Positions 28,450 to 36,721 of a stretch of DNA of 64,000 nt are shown piece by piece. The notes beneath the pieces are model-generated. The model worked only from the letters and a program-made list of their open reading frames with translations. It had not been told where the DNA came from and made no database searches. Made by a program: the position numbers and the translations under genes. Position 1 is the first letter of the stretch. Each line of letters starts with the position of its first letter. The DNA is from Bdellovibrionia bacterium (GTDB lineage: Bacteria; Bdellovibrionota; Bdellovibrionia; Bdellovibrionales; JAGQZY01). The DNA lies in contig JAUHWH010000006.1 in assembly GCA_030424715.1 (NCBI GenBank), forward strand, positions 1-64,000, in the 5' to 3' direction.

Positions 28450-31008
28450 ATGAAGATATTGCCAATCATGATGATAGCACTTTTGAGTTTCTGTTTTTCG
28501 CCACTCTCATTGGCCGACGAGTCTTCGTCAAAAACGAAAGCAACAGTATTGAATGCCCCTCTTTATACAATCGCTCAAGAGGGCGATTTCTTTGATGACG
28601 AAGGTGACATTGATGCTGAGATGAGCGAAGTGGATATCGAAGAGCCCGAGGTGATTGAAGACGAAGTGGAAGCTCCCGCGCCTCCCACCCCTCGTGGGCG
28701 TTCTCGTTTTCGTAATAGTGGACGAGATCGTTTTAAAAATTCTAACAATGCCAGCACCACAAAGTCGGTCAACAACCGACCCACCACTAAAGTGGATGAC
28801 ATCAAGGTCAAAAAAGCGCCAAAGAGTGATAACAAGAAGAAACTTTCTTTTGCCGACGCTCATCCCGAAGATATCACCGATGAAAACTTTCCGGACATCA
28901 TTGAAAGTTTCGACTACCCCAACGCCAACATCATGGACGTTGCCAATGCCATTTCGAAACTGACCAAAAAGAACTTTATTATGGAGCCAGGGGTCAATGG
29001 TAAGATCACCATCGTTGCTCCCACACCTGTCACCGTCGCCCAAGCCTGGAAGATGTTTATGACCGCCTTGGCCATGAACAATTACACTGTGGTCCCGACT
29101 GGCGATGGTTATCTAAAAATACGGAAAGAGACTAACGCTAAAAATGACTCGATTGAGACCTATTCCGGTCCCTACTTTCCAACAGCGGACCAGTTAATCA
29201 CTCGTATCGTTCAGCTTAAATTTATCCAAGCCGAAAGTTTAAAAAAGAGTCTTGAAAAGTTCGTATCGAAAAAGGCCGGTAATGTTGAGGCCTATGAGAA
29301 CACCAACTCCATTATTATTTCTGGCTATGGTTCCAGTGTGGAGCGTATTTCGCGGATCATCGAAGAGCTAGACAAGCCTGGTTTTGAAGAAAGACTTGAA
29401 GTGATTCCCATTCGCCACGCCAAAGCAAAAGATATCGCCGAACTGATCGAAAAAATTATTAAAGACGGAGAGGACGACAAAAAGGGCAGCCGCTTTCGCA
29501 GCTCTCGTTTTAATAAGAACGATGGCGGTAAAACGGAAAACCTGAAGCTGGTGGCTCCCGACGAGAGAACAAACTCCATCATCGTGGTGGGTAACATACA
29601 GGGGATCGACCGCATTCGCAATTTGATCACCCGTTTGGACTATCCTCTTGATCCTGCCGACGCCGGAGGGGTTTACGTTTACTATGTGAAGCATGGCGAG
29701 GCCAAAAACATCGCAGAAACCCTATCGGGGATTGCCGAAGAGTCTGAAAAGGCCGCTGATAAGTCGGCCAAGAAGTCTGATGACAAAAGCTTTGTGGCTC
29801 CTAAGATTCAAAAAGCCATATTTGACGGTAACGTGGTTATTAAAGCCGATGAGAACACCAACAGCCTGATAGTTACCGCCAGCAAGCAGGATTTCAAAGT
29901 GGTTAAAAATTTATTGGCTAAAATTGATATTCCCAAGGATCAAGTTTTTGTTGAGGCCATCATTATGGAGATGGAAGCCAACAACAAAGATGTTTGGGAT
30001 ATGAATTATATGAAGTTCTTTAAAAATGACAATGGCGACACCACCAATCAAAATGGTGAGGGCACAGCGCGTGTGGGTTTCACAGGTGGGAATATTCTTG
30101 ATCTTGCCAATCCTACCAGCGGTAAAGGGGCCATTCTGAACCTGGGCGATCCTACGGAAACGGTGAATATTAATGTGGGCGGGCAGGTTGTGCAAATACC
30201 GAGTCTTATCGCTCTGATCAGCTTTTTGAAAGAAAAAACCAATGCCAACATTCTATCGACTCCTAATATCTTAGCCATGGACAATGAAGAGTCTGAGATC
30301 GAGGTTGGTGAAGAAGTCCCAATTGCCAACAATCAGAGTATTGCCCAAGGTGGGGTGGCGCAAAACAACATTCAAATGCGGGATGCGACCATCAGTTTGA
30401 AAATTAAACCTTTTATCTCTCCCGACTCTGATATTGTCAGACTCAATGTTGAGCAGAAGATCACTAAGGTCAGCACACGCCAGATTCGGGCTGAAAACCT
30501 AGCGAACAATGCTCAAGGTTTGACCAAAAAGGGTTTGAAGACCAATATTGTTCTCGAGTCCGGGCAGACCGCCGTTCTTGGCGGCTTGATGGAGGATGAG
30601 GACTCGATCACTGAATCGAAAATTCCTCTGTTAGGTGACATTCCGGTCTTAGGCTGGTTGTTTAAAAACAGCTCAGTCACTAAAATCAAAAAGAACCTTG
30701 TGGTCTTTCTGACTCCGAAAATCATTCGTAACTCTCAAGGTCACAAAGACATTTTGCGAGACAAGATGAGCGAGCGAATCGACTGGATCAAGAAGAACTC
30801 CGGTGGTCGTGACCCCTATGGTGAGCGTTTTAATAATTTGGTTAAAGACGCCACCGCGGCACGCACCTATGTTCCGAACACCGAAGAGATTGAACTCGAC
30901 CTTGAAGAGGCCATCCCATTGGGTGAACCCCCGGCCCCTGAGGCGCCCCAGCCTTTACTCGACGATTTTCAGGACTCTGGTGACTTTCAAGAGTCTGAGG
31001 AGATATAG
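28450..31008 (+). CDS. gspD: Type II secretion secretin GspD
   Basis: 852 residues from the ATG at 28450, preceded by AGGAAGG with 5-nt spacing. Signal peptide ending SLADE. An acidic and Arg/Asn-rich linker (about 40-120) comes before the N0 domain (about 145-220), then N1-N3 repeats, the last interrupted by charged Lys/Asp/Ser inserts, and the secretin domain (about 500-780) ending in LGDIPVLGWLFKNSSVTKIKKNLVVFLTPKII. A tail rich in Glu, Pro and Asp follows. It forms the outer-membrane gate. The 217 bp upstream hold no gene. Confidence 0.96.
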   Translation: MKILPIMMIALLSFCFSPLSLADESSSKTKATVLNAPLYTIAQEGDFFDDEGDIDAEMSEVDIEEPEVIEDEVEAPAPPTPRGRSRFRNSGRDRFKNSNNASTTKSVNNRPTTKVDDIKVKKAPKSDNKKKLSFADAHPEDITDENFPDIIESFDYPNANIMDVANAISKLTKKNFIMEPGVNGKITIVAPTPVTVAQAWKMFMTALAMNNYTVVPTGDGYLKIRKETNAKNDSIETYSGPYFPTADQLITRIVQLKFIQAESLKKSLEKFVSKKAGNVEAYENTNSIIISGYGSSVERISRIIEELDKPGFEERLEVIPIRHAKAKDIAELIEKIIKDGEDDKKGSRFRSSRFNKNDGGKTENLKLVAPDERTNSIIVVGNIQGIDRIRNLITRLDYPLDPADAGGVYVYYVKHGEAKNIAETLSGIAEESEKAADKSAKKSDDKSFVAPKIQKAIFDGNVVIKADENTNSLIVTASKQDFKVVKNLLAKIDIPKDQVFVEAIIMEMEANNKDVWDMNYMKFFKNDNGDTTNQNGEGTARVGFTGGNILDLANPTSGKGAILNLGDPTETVNINVGGQVVQIPSLIALISFLKEKTNANILSTPNILAMDNEESEIEVGEEVPIANNQSIAQGGVAQNNIQMRDATISLKIKPFISPDSDIVRLNVEQKITKVSTRQIRAENLANNAQGLTKKGLKTNIVLESGQTAVLGGLMEDEDSITESKIPLLGDIPVLGWLFKNSSVTKIKKNLVVFLTPKIIRNSQGHKDILRDKMSERIDWIKKNSGGRDPYGERFNNLVKDATAARTYVPNTEEIELDLEEAIPLGEPPAPEAPQPLLDDFQDSGDFQESEEI

Positions 31009-31014
31009 TAGTTA

Positions 31015-32706
31015 ATGGCACAACCTCAGGGCATTGAAAGTATTATTCAAAAATCCACCAGTCTGACCGATGAGCAGCTCAAGATCCTGCTGGATTCAGA
31101 CTTTGGTGGTAAAAAAACCATCCGCACCACGCTCGAGGAAATCACCGATCCCACCACCGACCGGGTCATGGAAAAGCTGAGTCAGCGCATTGGTATTGAT
31201 TTTGTAAAAGACATTATTATTAATGAAATCGCCATGGACATGATCCGAGGCATCTCGATCAACTATGCCAAGACCTTCGAGATCTTGCCATACAAAGATG
31301 AGCCCCATCAGGTTCTGGTTTTAACGACCAACCCCCTGAACATCACGGTGCTCGATGATTTAAGACTCTTGTTTAAAAAGAGAATCACTCCCGTTCTCAC
31401 CACCAAGGTGAAGCTCCTTGATGCAATCAACCGGGTTTATGAAAAGGGAACCGCGGCCTTAGAGGGCCTCGACGACATCGAAGAGGAAGACTACGATCTG
31501 GACGATCCGATTATCGATCTTTTAGAGGCCGCCGACGACGATGCTCCAGTGATTCGCTTGGTGAACACCTTGCTGTCTCGAGCGGTGAAAGAGAAAGCTT
31601 CTGATATTCACATTGAACCCTATGAGAAAGACATGGTGGTGCGCTTTCGAGTGGATGGGGTATTGTACGATGTCTTTAAGCCACCCAAAAAGCTACAGAA
31701 CGCCATCACCTCACGTATTAAAGTGATGGGTAACCTGAACATTGCCGAAAAACGTTTGCCCCAGGATGGTCGTATTCCATTGAAAATTGGCGGCAAAGAT
31801 ATCGATGTGCGTTTGAACACTGTTCCAACCGCCCATGGCGAGCGCGCTGTGATGCGTTTGCAAGATCGGTCCAATGTGATTCTAAATCTGGAGCAGTTGG
31901 GGTTTTCTGATCAGAATTTGGCCAACTTGGGTGATCTTCTCCAAAGGACCTATGGAATTGTTCTCGTGACAGGTCCAACAGGTTCAGGAAAGTCCACCAC
32001 TCTTTACGCGAGTTTGCAAAAGCTCAATTCAATAGACACTAATATTATCACGGTGGAAGACCCGGTGGAGCAGAGGATTCAAGGGATTGGGCAAATTCAG
32101 GTCAACTCGAAGATCGGCCTCACCTTCGCCAGTGGTTTGCGAGCCATTCTACGGCAAGATCCTGACATTATTATGATCGGGGAGATTCGAGATCTCGAGA
32201 CGGCAGAGATTGCCATCAACTCGTCCTTAACCGGTCACTTGGTGCTCTCTACCATTCACACCAACGATGCGGCGGGAGCTTTCCCACGACTGATCGACAT
32301 GGGTTGTGAACCCTTTTTGATTGCAACATCTCTTTTAGGGGTGATTTCACAACGTCTGGTGCGGGTTCTGTGTCCACACTGCAAAAAAGCCCATCAACCT
32401 TCGAAACTGGAAATGAAGAATCTTGGAATCACTGAAGATCAAGTGACGGATCATAAAATTCATAAAGCGGTGGGTTGTAACAAGTGTAACAATAAGGGTT
32501 ATATCGGACGAACCTTGATTCAAGAACTTTTAGTCGTTACCGAAGAAGTCCGCACCCTGGTGATGCAACGAAAAGATTCTGGAACCATAAAAAAGAAAGC
32601 CATCGAGCAAGGAATGAAGACCTTTCGAGATCACGGTGTCCAAAAAGTTCTCCAAGGTATCACCACCATCGAAGAACTGCTCTCAAACACCCAAGAAGAT
32701 CTTTAA
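31015..32706 (+). CDS. gspE: Type II secretion ATPase GspE
   Basis: 563 residues. An N-terminal MshEN-like domain, then the ATPase core: Walker A GPTGSGKST at 320-328, an Asp box, a Walker B region (DPDIIMIGEIRD) and a His box (STIHTNDA). A tetracysteine zinc module (CPHC...CNKC) follows the core, as in GspE and PilB. It powers pseudopilus extension and docks on GspL. It starts 6 bp after the gspD stop and ends just before the convergent secreted-protein gene. Confidence 0.97.
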   Translation: MAQPQGIESIIQKSTSLTDEQLKILLDSDFGGKKTIRTTLEEITDPTTDRVMEKLSQRIGIDFVKDIIINEIAMDMIRGISINYAKTFEILPYKDEPHQVLVLTTNPLNITVLDDLRLLFKKRITPVLTTKVKLLDAINRVYEKGTAALEGLDDIEEEDYDLDDPIIDLLEAADDDAPVIRLVNTLLSRAVKEKASDIHIEPYEKDMVVRFRVDGVLYDVFKPPKKLQNAITSRIKVMGNLNIAEKRLPQDGRIPLKIGGKDIDVRLNTVPTAHGERAVMRLQDRSNVILNLEQLGFSDQNLANLGDLLQRTYGIVLVTGPTGSGKSTTLYASLQKLNSIDTNIITVEDPVEQRIQGIGQIQVNSKIGLTFASGLRAILRQDPDIIMIGEIRDLETAEIAINSSLTGHLVLSTIHTNDAAGAFPRLIDMGCEPFLIATSLLGVISQRLVRVLCPHCKKAHQPSKLEMKNLGITEDQVTDHKIHKAVGCNKCNNKGYIGRTLIQELLVVTEEVRTLVMQRKDSGTIKKKAIEQGMKTFRDHGVQKVLQGITTIEELLSNTQEDL

Positions 32707-32709
32707 ACC

Positions 32710-33219
32710 CTACTGAATCATGTAGCAGGATTCAGCGGGATGTTGCGCAAAAGGCTGGTACATCACCTCGATGGTCTGGAAAGATTCGTTTTCCACTTGC
32801 ACCTTCGCCACCACGACCACCGTATGGGTTCTCCATTTTGCTCCCACGCACCCCAGTTTTCCGATAAGGGGTTGGCACTCACGGACCTGACTTTTGAAAG
32901 TCTTAACACCACTGTCAGAGATTTCGACCGTGGTTCGTCGTTGTTGGACGCTAATGATGGGCCCAGAGTAGAGTTTGGCCGGTTCATTGATATTTTGTAG
33001 GACCAGAGGAGAATTTTTCAACCCCTCAATGATCATGTTGGAGTCTTCAACGGAAACAGCAACAGCATCTCCATCATAGCAGTTGAGGTAACGGTACTCT
33101 TGCTCTTGGGTGTTAACGCCCGAGTGAACCGTATAGGGGCCACTCAAACCGTCGGCCCAGTCAGCCGCGAAGAGTTGTGTTGAATGAGTAAGAAGAAGAA
33201 GAACGATTGCGGTTTTCAT
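32710..33219 (-). CDS. Secreted hypothetical protein
   Basis: 169 residues from the ATG at 33219. This ATG overlaps the stop of the upstream FabD-like gene (ATGA), with GGAAAG upstream; a longer start at 33234 is rejected. A Sec signal peptide ends LFAAD (about residue 19). The mature part is beta-rich with five Cys (likely disulfides) and contains a YSGPIISVQQRRTTVEI segment. No family recognised. The tight overlap implies its synthesis is coupled to the FabD-like protein. Confidence 0.72.
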   Translation of the reverse strand: MKTAIVLLLLTHSTQLFAADWADGLSGPYTVHSGVNTQEQEYRYLNCYDGDAVAVSVEDSNMIIEGLKNSPLVLQNINEPAKLYSGPIISVQQRRTTVEISDSGVKTFKSQVRECQPLIGKLGCVGAKWRTHTVVVVAKVQVENESFQTIEVMYQPFAQHPAESCYMIQ

Positions 33220-33899
33220 ATAGCAGCTTTCCAAAAAGAGTTGAGAATAGGGTCTAAATCAATCGAGCTCATTGAGGCAATCCCATAAAGCCCAGACTTG
33301 TCGAATTCTGCAAGGCGAAAATCATAGCAGGGGCCGACGTGGATGCATTGGGTGAGAAGATGCTTTTCGCTGAGCTCAGCAATGATCTTACCCGCTTCTT
33401 GTTGTTTGAAGTTTAGAGCGTAGTAAAAACCCTCGGGGTCCCACATCATTGCTCCATAGTCTTCAAGTTTGACTCCCGACAAGCGGGTGTTTTGTGGCGC
33501 CAGGTGAGCAATGGTGGAATTTTCTTTGCAAAAGTCACTTTTTTGCACGAAATCTTCGAAGCTTTGCAGCCCGGCGCACACTCGCATGGATGAACAACCA
33601 TTAGTGCGGCCCACTAAAAATTGCGGGTGGCTGCGATACTTCACATAACGGTCAAAAAGGCCAATTTGGATCACCGCGGCCACTAAGGACTTCAAACTCG
33701 GGTTCGAGTTGAAATCAGCGTCCACCGATTGCAGATAAGAGTTTAAGTCCACTTGCGACTGTGGCATCAAGACCTCGTCCAGCAAGGCTTGAGCCTCCTT
33801 GAGTTTTCTTGATACCTCAGGAATTCTAAGTACAGAAGTTCTTGTCACTGGATCGTCGACCCCCCGACGACCCGCGAATAATAAGCAGATGTTTTGCAT
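33216..33899 (-). CDS. Degenerate FabD-like (malonyl transacylase fold) protein
   Basis: 227 residues. Landmarks follow FabD in order: CLLFAGRRG at the N-terminus (FabD FPGQGSQ), PSLKSLVAAVIQIGLFDRYV (FabD QPALLAASVALYRVW), FLVGRTNGCSSMRVCAGLQSFEDFV at 94-118 (FabD [24 protein letters not shown]) and CIHVGPCYDFRL at 185-196 (FabD YEVGPGKVL). The catalytic GHSLG is GRTNG here (Thr99 at the nucleophile, Arg for His). The segment carrying the second catalytic His and most of the small subdomain is missing (FabD is ~310 residues). The likely outcome is no acyl transfer, with a binding or regulatory role instead. Similarity judged by eye. Confidence 0.65.
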   Translation of the reverse strand: MQNICLLFAGRRGVDDPVTRTSVLRIPEVSRKLKEAQALLDEVLMPQSQVDLNSYLQSVDADFNSNPSLKSLVAAVIQIGLFDRYVKYRSHPQFLVGRTNGCSSMRVCAGLQSFEDFVQKSDFCKENSTIAHLAPQNTRLSGVKLEDYGAMMWDPEGFYYALNFKQQEAGKIIAELSEKHLLTQCIHVGPCYDFRLAEFDKSGLYGIASMSSIDLDPILNSFWKAAI

Positions 33900-34123
33900 G
33901 TACGCCCCTTAATTAATATTTGTTTGCTTTGTCCCACCGGCAATCAAACAAATTATTCGACTCTTTAGTATAAAAAAGATTTCATGGTCCCTATATTAAT
34001 TACAATTGAAGGCTCAAGTTGACCTTTAGGTCGATTGTTTCGGCCATACAGCGTCGGTATAAAAAATTGTTTGGTGCCAAATTAGGTTTTCGCGCGACAT
34101 CATCGATGTGGGCTATCAGCCGA

Positions 34124-35236
34124 TCAAAAGTAGCTGTATTGAAAGTCAGGACCAGGAATGAAGGGGTTGGGGTGAAGAAAGCTGTCCAAAGTCTTTTCGT
34201 CGTCCAACAGAGTGTAAAATCCGTAAGGGATTTTGACGTGGATAAATGAGCGTGGCGGACGAGTGGCAAAGTCGCCATAGTAGTTGGGGTACACCAGGAG
34301 CTCTTGGTTTCGACAATCGTTATAAGCATGGTGGAGTAGAGAGTAAAAGATGTCTGGGTTGTCGTAGGCTCCGTGGGTGATATGTTTCACATTAAAGACT
34401 TCACCCACTTTCGGTAGAGCCCTTGTCAGCTTTAAAGGCGAGAGGGTTCGACTTGTCGAGTAGACCTGAAAGCTTTTTTCGTGATACTTTTTTGCAACGA
34501 TTCTTTGCACATCGCGGTTGTTCCATGGTGCCATGCAGCCGATGATTTTTCCCTCGTAGTTGCGAGCGATCAGAAAGTTTTGAATAGAAAAGTTCGGCCA
34601 GGTTCGACAGCGCCGCTCCAGCTCCTCCGCGGTAATATTGTAGCGGAGGGGGCGGCGCACAGACTTTTCTTGCAGGTAGCGAGAGATGGCCTCAGCGTCT
34701 TCGGTGCGGCCATAGTCTATCTTAATAGAGGGTAGGGGGGCTTCAGCAAAAAAGTTTTTGCCGTAAATAACGATGAGGTGAAACTTTCTAAACAGGTGAT
34801 AGCGGGGCATGCGGCTGGTGCGGTTGCGACGGCGTAAAAGTGTGTTGTAGGCCTGATTTTCATACTGCTCGAGCTCAGAAAATACGAACTGGCATTGCCT
34901 TTTTTGTCTTTCCTCTTCCATGATCGGAACAAACTCACGGGCCCAAGTCAGAGTGGCTTCTCGGGAACCCCACACCCGAAGGTCCGTCACGTATCCAATG
35001 GTTTGTTCTTGATCATTGATATAGGCTTTTTTAAAGAGGATTGAAGCCATGGCATGGATTTTTTTGTCATCGGCACGGAGCATATAGGTTTGATAGTCAT
35101 CGGTCGTGAGCTTGTATTGGTCAAAAAATGAGTGCGGTCGAGTCACATAGTAATCATAGAGTCCGGGGATTGGCTGCTCGCTAAAAACTTTTTTTAAGTC
35201 TTCGTCGTCACTAAGGGTCGCTTTAACAAGCTTCAT
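34124..35236 (-). CDS. Two-domain GNAT-like acetyltransferase
   Basis: 370 residues. The N-terminal half shows GNAT-like order: an acidic helix start, then ASILFKKAYINDQEQTIGYVTDLRVW (beta4 substrate strand), a helix, and a VFSELEQYENQAYNTLLRR region. The second half (IDYGRTEDAEAISRYLQEK, then FLIARNYEGKIIGCMAPWN) looks like a second GNAT unit. The classical Q/RxxGxG/A acetyl-CoA loop is not clear in either half. The substrate cannot be predicted. It stops 3 bp short of... more exactly, its start lies 3 bp after the adenosyltransferase stop, so the two are co-transcribed. Confidence 0.65.
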   Translation of the reverse strand: MKLVKATLSDDEDLKKVFSEQPIPGLYDYYVTRPHSFFDQYKLTTDDYQTYMLRADDKKIHAMASILFKKAYINDQEQTIGYVTDLRVWGSREATLTWAREFVPIMEEERQKRQCQFVFSELEQYENQAYNTLLRRRNRTSRMPRYHLFRKFHLIVIYGKNFFAEAPLPSIKIDYGRTEDAEAISRYLQEKSVRRPLRYNITAEELERRCRTWPNFSIQNFLIARNYEGKIIGCMAPWNNRDVQRIVAKKYHEKSFQVYSTSRTLSPLKLTRALPKVGEVFNVKHITHGAYDNPDIFYSLLHHAYNDCRNQELLVYPNYYGDFATRPPRSFIHVKIPYGFYTLLDDEKTLDSFLHPNPFIPGPDFQYSYF

Positions 35237-35239
35237 CGA

Positions 35240-35794
35240 TTAGGGTTTCCATTCGATGTTATCAATCTTGAGACGGTGATTGATTCGCCTGGCTAGCATA
35301 TAGAAGTGATCACTCAGGCGGTTTAAGAATGGGGTGGCTGGTAGATCCAGCGGAGTTTGCTCCTCAAGAGTGACACAGGCTCGTTCGGCACGACGGGCGA
35401 TGGTGCGACAAATATGGGCTTGGGCCGATGCCGGGTGGCCTCCTGGCAAAATGAAATTTCGCAGGGGGGGCAGTTCAGAATCCCATAGATCCATCTCTTG
35501 TTCCATTTTCTTGAGAGGCTCGTGATTGATTGTTGGTAGTTTTTTAGCCATCTCAGGGTCAGAGCAGGCCAGTTGACTGCCCAGCTGAAAAAGCCAAATT
35601 TGGATTTCTTTGAGAGAGGTTGTCTCGGCGGAGAAGATCGACTCGGCATCAAGCATTCCCACTAAAAGGCCGACATGGGAGTTCAGCTCATCGAGAGTCC
35701 CGTACACTTCAAGGCGGATGTGGGCTTTAGAGATCGGGCTGCCGTCAACTAACGACGTCTTTCCTTGATCGCCATTTTTTGTGTAAATTTTCAT
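35240..35794 (-). CDS. Cob(I)alamin adenosyltransferase, PduO type
   Basis: 184 residues. Makes adenosylcobalamin from cob(I)alamin and ATP. N-terminal IYTKNGDQGKTSLVDG (the ATP-binding loop), then RLEVYGTLDELNSHVG, and the late RRAERACV (about residue 135) and LNRLSDHFYMLAR, are diagnostic of the PduO/MMAB family. The ATG at 35794 follows GGAG. No cobalamin synthesis genes and no B12-dependent enzyme are in the window, so salvaged cobalamin is the likely substrate. Confidence 0.94.
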   Translation of the reverse strand: MKIYTKNGDQGKTSLVDGSPISKAHIRLEVYGTLDELNSHVGLLVGMLDAESIFSAETTSLKEIQIWLFQLGSQLACSDPEMAKKLPTINHEPLKKMEQEMDLWDSELPPLRNFILPGGHPASAQAHICRTIARRAERACVTLEEQTPLDLPATPFLNRLSDHFYMLARRINHRLKIDNIEWKP

Positions 35795-35902
35795 GGGTTC
35801 TCCTCAGTCTCTGTGCGCGCTAATTTATCCTATGCACAATAAGGGGTCAATTTCTTGAAAAGCTATTGTTTTTAGCCGCGATTCAAACTATCTCAAGTCT
35901 GT

Positions 35903-36721
35903 ATGGAATCCACCTTAAAAACGCCTTTTTTTGTTTCGATCCCCCATTCTGGCGAACAAGTTCCCGCCGAAGTCTCTTGGTTGCAAGGTTTACCAGAAGT
36001 GACTTTAATGCGCGATGTGGATCGCTTTGTGGATAAGTTGTACCAAGAGAGCTTGCAGCAATTGGCGATTCCTTCGATTGTGACCCCTTGGCACCGCTAT
36101 GTAGTGGACTTAAACCGAAAGCCTGACCAGTACGACGCCACAGCGGTTCTGGGAGCAACGGAGCCGGCCGGTCAGTTCTCCAGGGGGCTGCATTGGAGCG
36201 TGACGACCCACAAAGAAGTCTTAATACCCCAGCCTATGAGTCAAGAGCTGCATGAGCAACTGGTTGAAAAGTATTACAAGCCATTTCATGAATCAGTGCA
36301 GGGAATGCGAAAGACCATGAAGCAGCAGCTCGGCGTTGTCTATCATCTCGATCTGCACAGTATGCCGTCTGTAGGGACCGAACTGCACTCGGACCCGGGA
36401 GAAACTCGGGCGGAGGTTGTGGTGAGCGACTTTCACGGCGCCAGCGCCGAGCCCTTTTACCGAGATTTAGTCATGGAATCTTACCAAAAAGCGGGCTTCC
36501 AGGTGGCTTACAACTGGCCCTACGTGGGCGGTGGAATCACGCAAATGTACGGTGAGCCCGCCAGTGGTTTTCATACCATACAGGTTGAACTCAATAGAGC
36601 CCAGTACATGGACGAAACATCAAAAAAATTAGATCCGGTGAAGTCGTCGGCGATGCAAAAAAAATTGCATAAAGCCTTGCAAGGGGTCCAGCAAGGCCTT
36701 CAGGAAAAAGCCAATGGCTAG
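35903..36721 (+). CDS. N-formylglutamate amidohydrolase family protein
   Basis: 272 residues. VSIPHSGEQVP at the start, RDVDRFVDKLY, VVDLNR and DLHSMPSVG form the conserved motifs, with His and Asp metal ligands. The family hydrolyses N-formyl-L-glutamate in histidine degradation or acts on related amides. No hut genes are present, so the substrate is uncertain. It overlaps resB by 8 bp, which may be incidental. The ATG at 35903 has no strong Shine-Dalgarno. Confidence 0.88.
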   Translation: MESTLKTPFFVSIPHSGEQVPAEVSWLQGLPEVTLMRDVDRFVDKLYQESLQQLAIPSIVTPWHRYVVDLNRKPDQYDATAVLGATEPAGQFSRGLHWSVTTHKEVLIPQPMSQELHEQLVEKYYKPFHESVQGMRKTMKQQLGVVYHLDLHSMPSVGTELHSDPGETRAEVVVSDFHGASAEPFYRDLVMESYQKAGFQVAYNWPYVGGGITQMYGEPASGFHTIQVELNRAQYMDETSKKLDPVKSSAMQKKLHKALQGVQQGLQEKANG

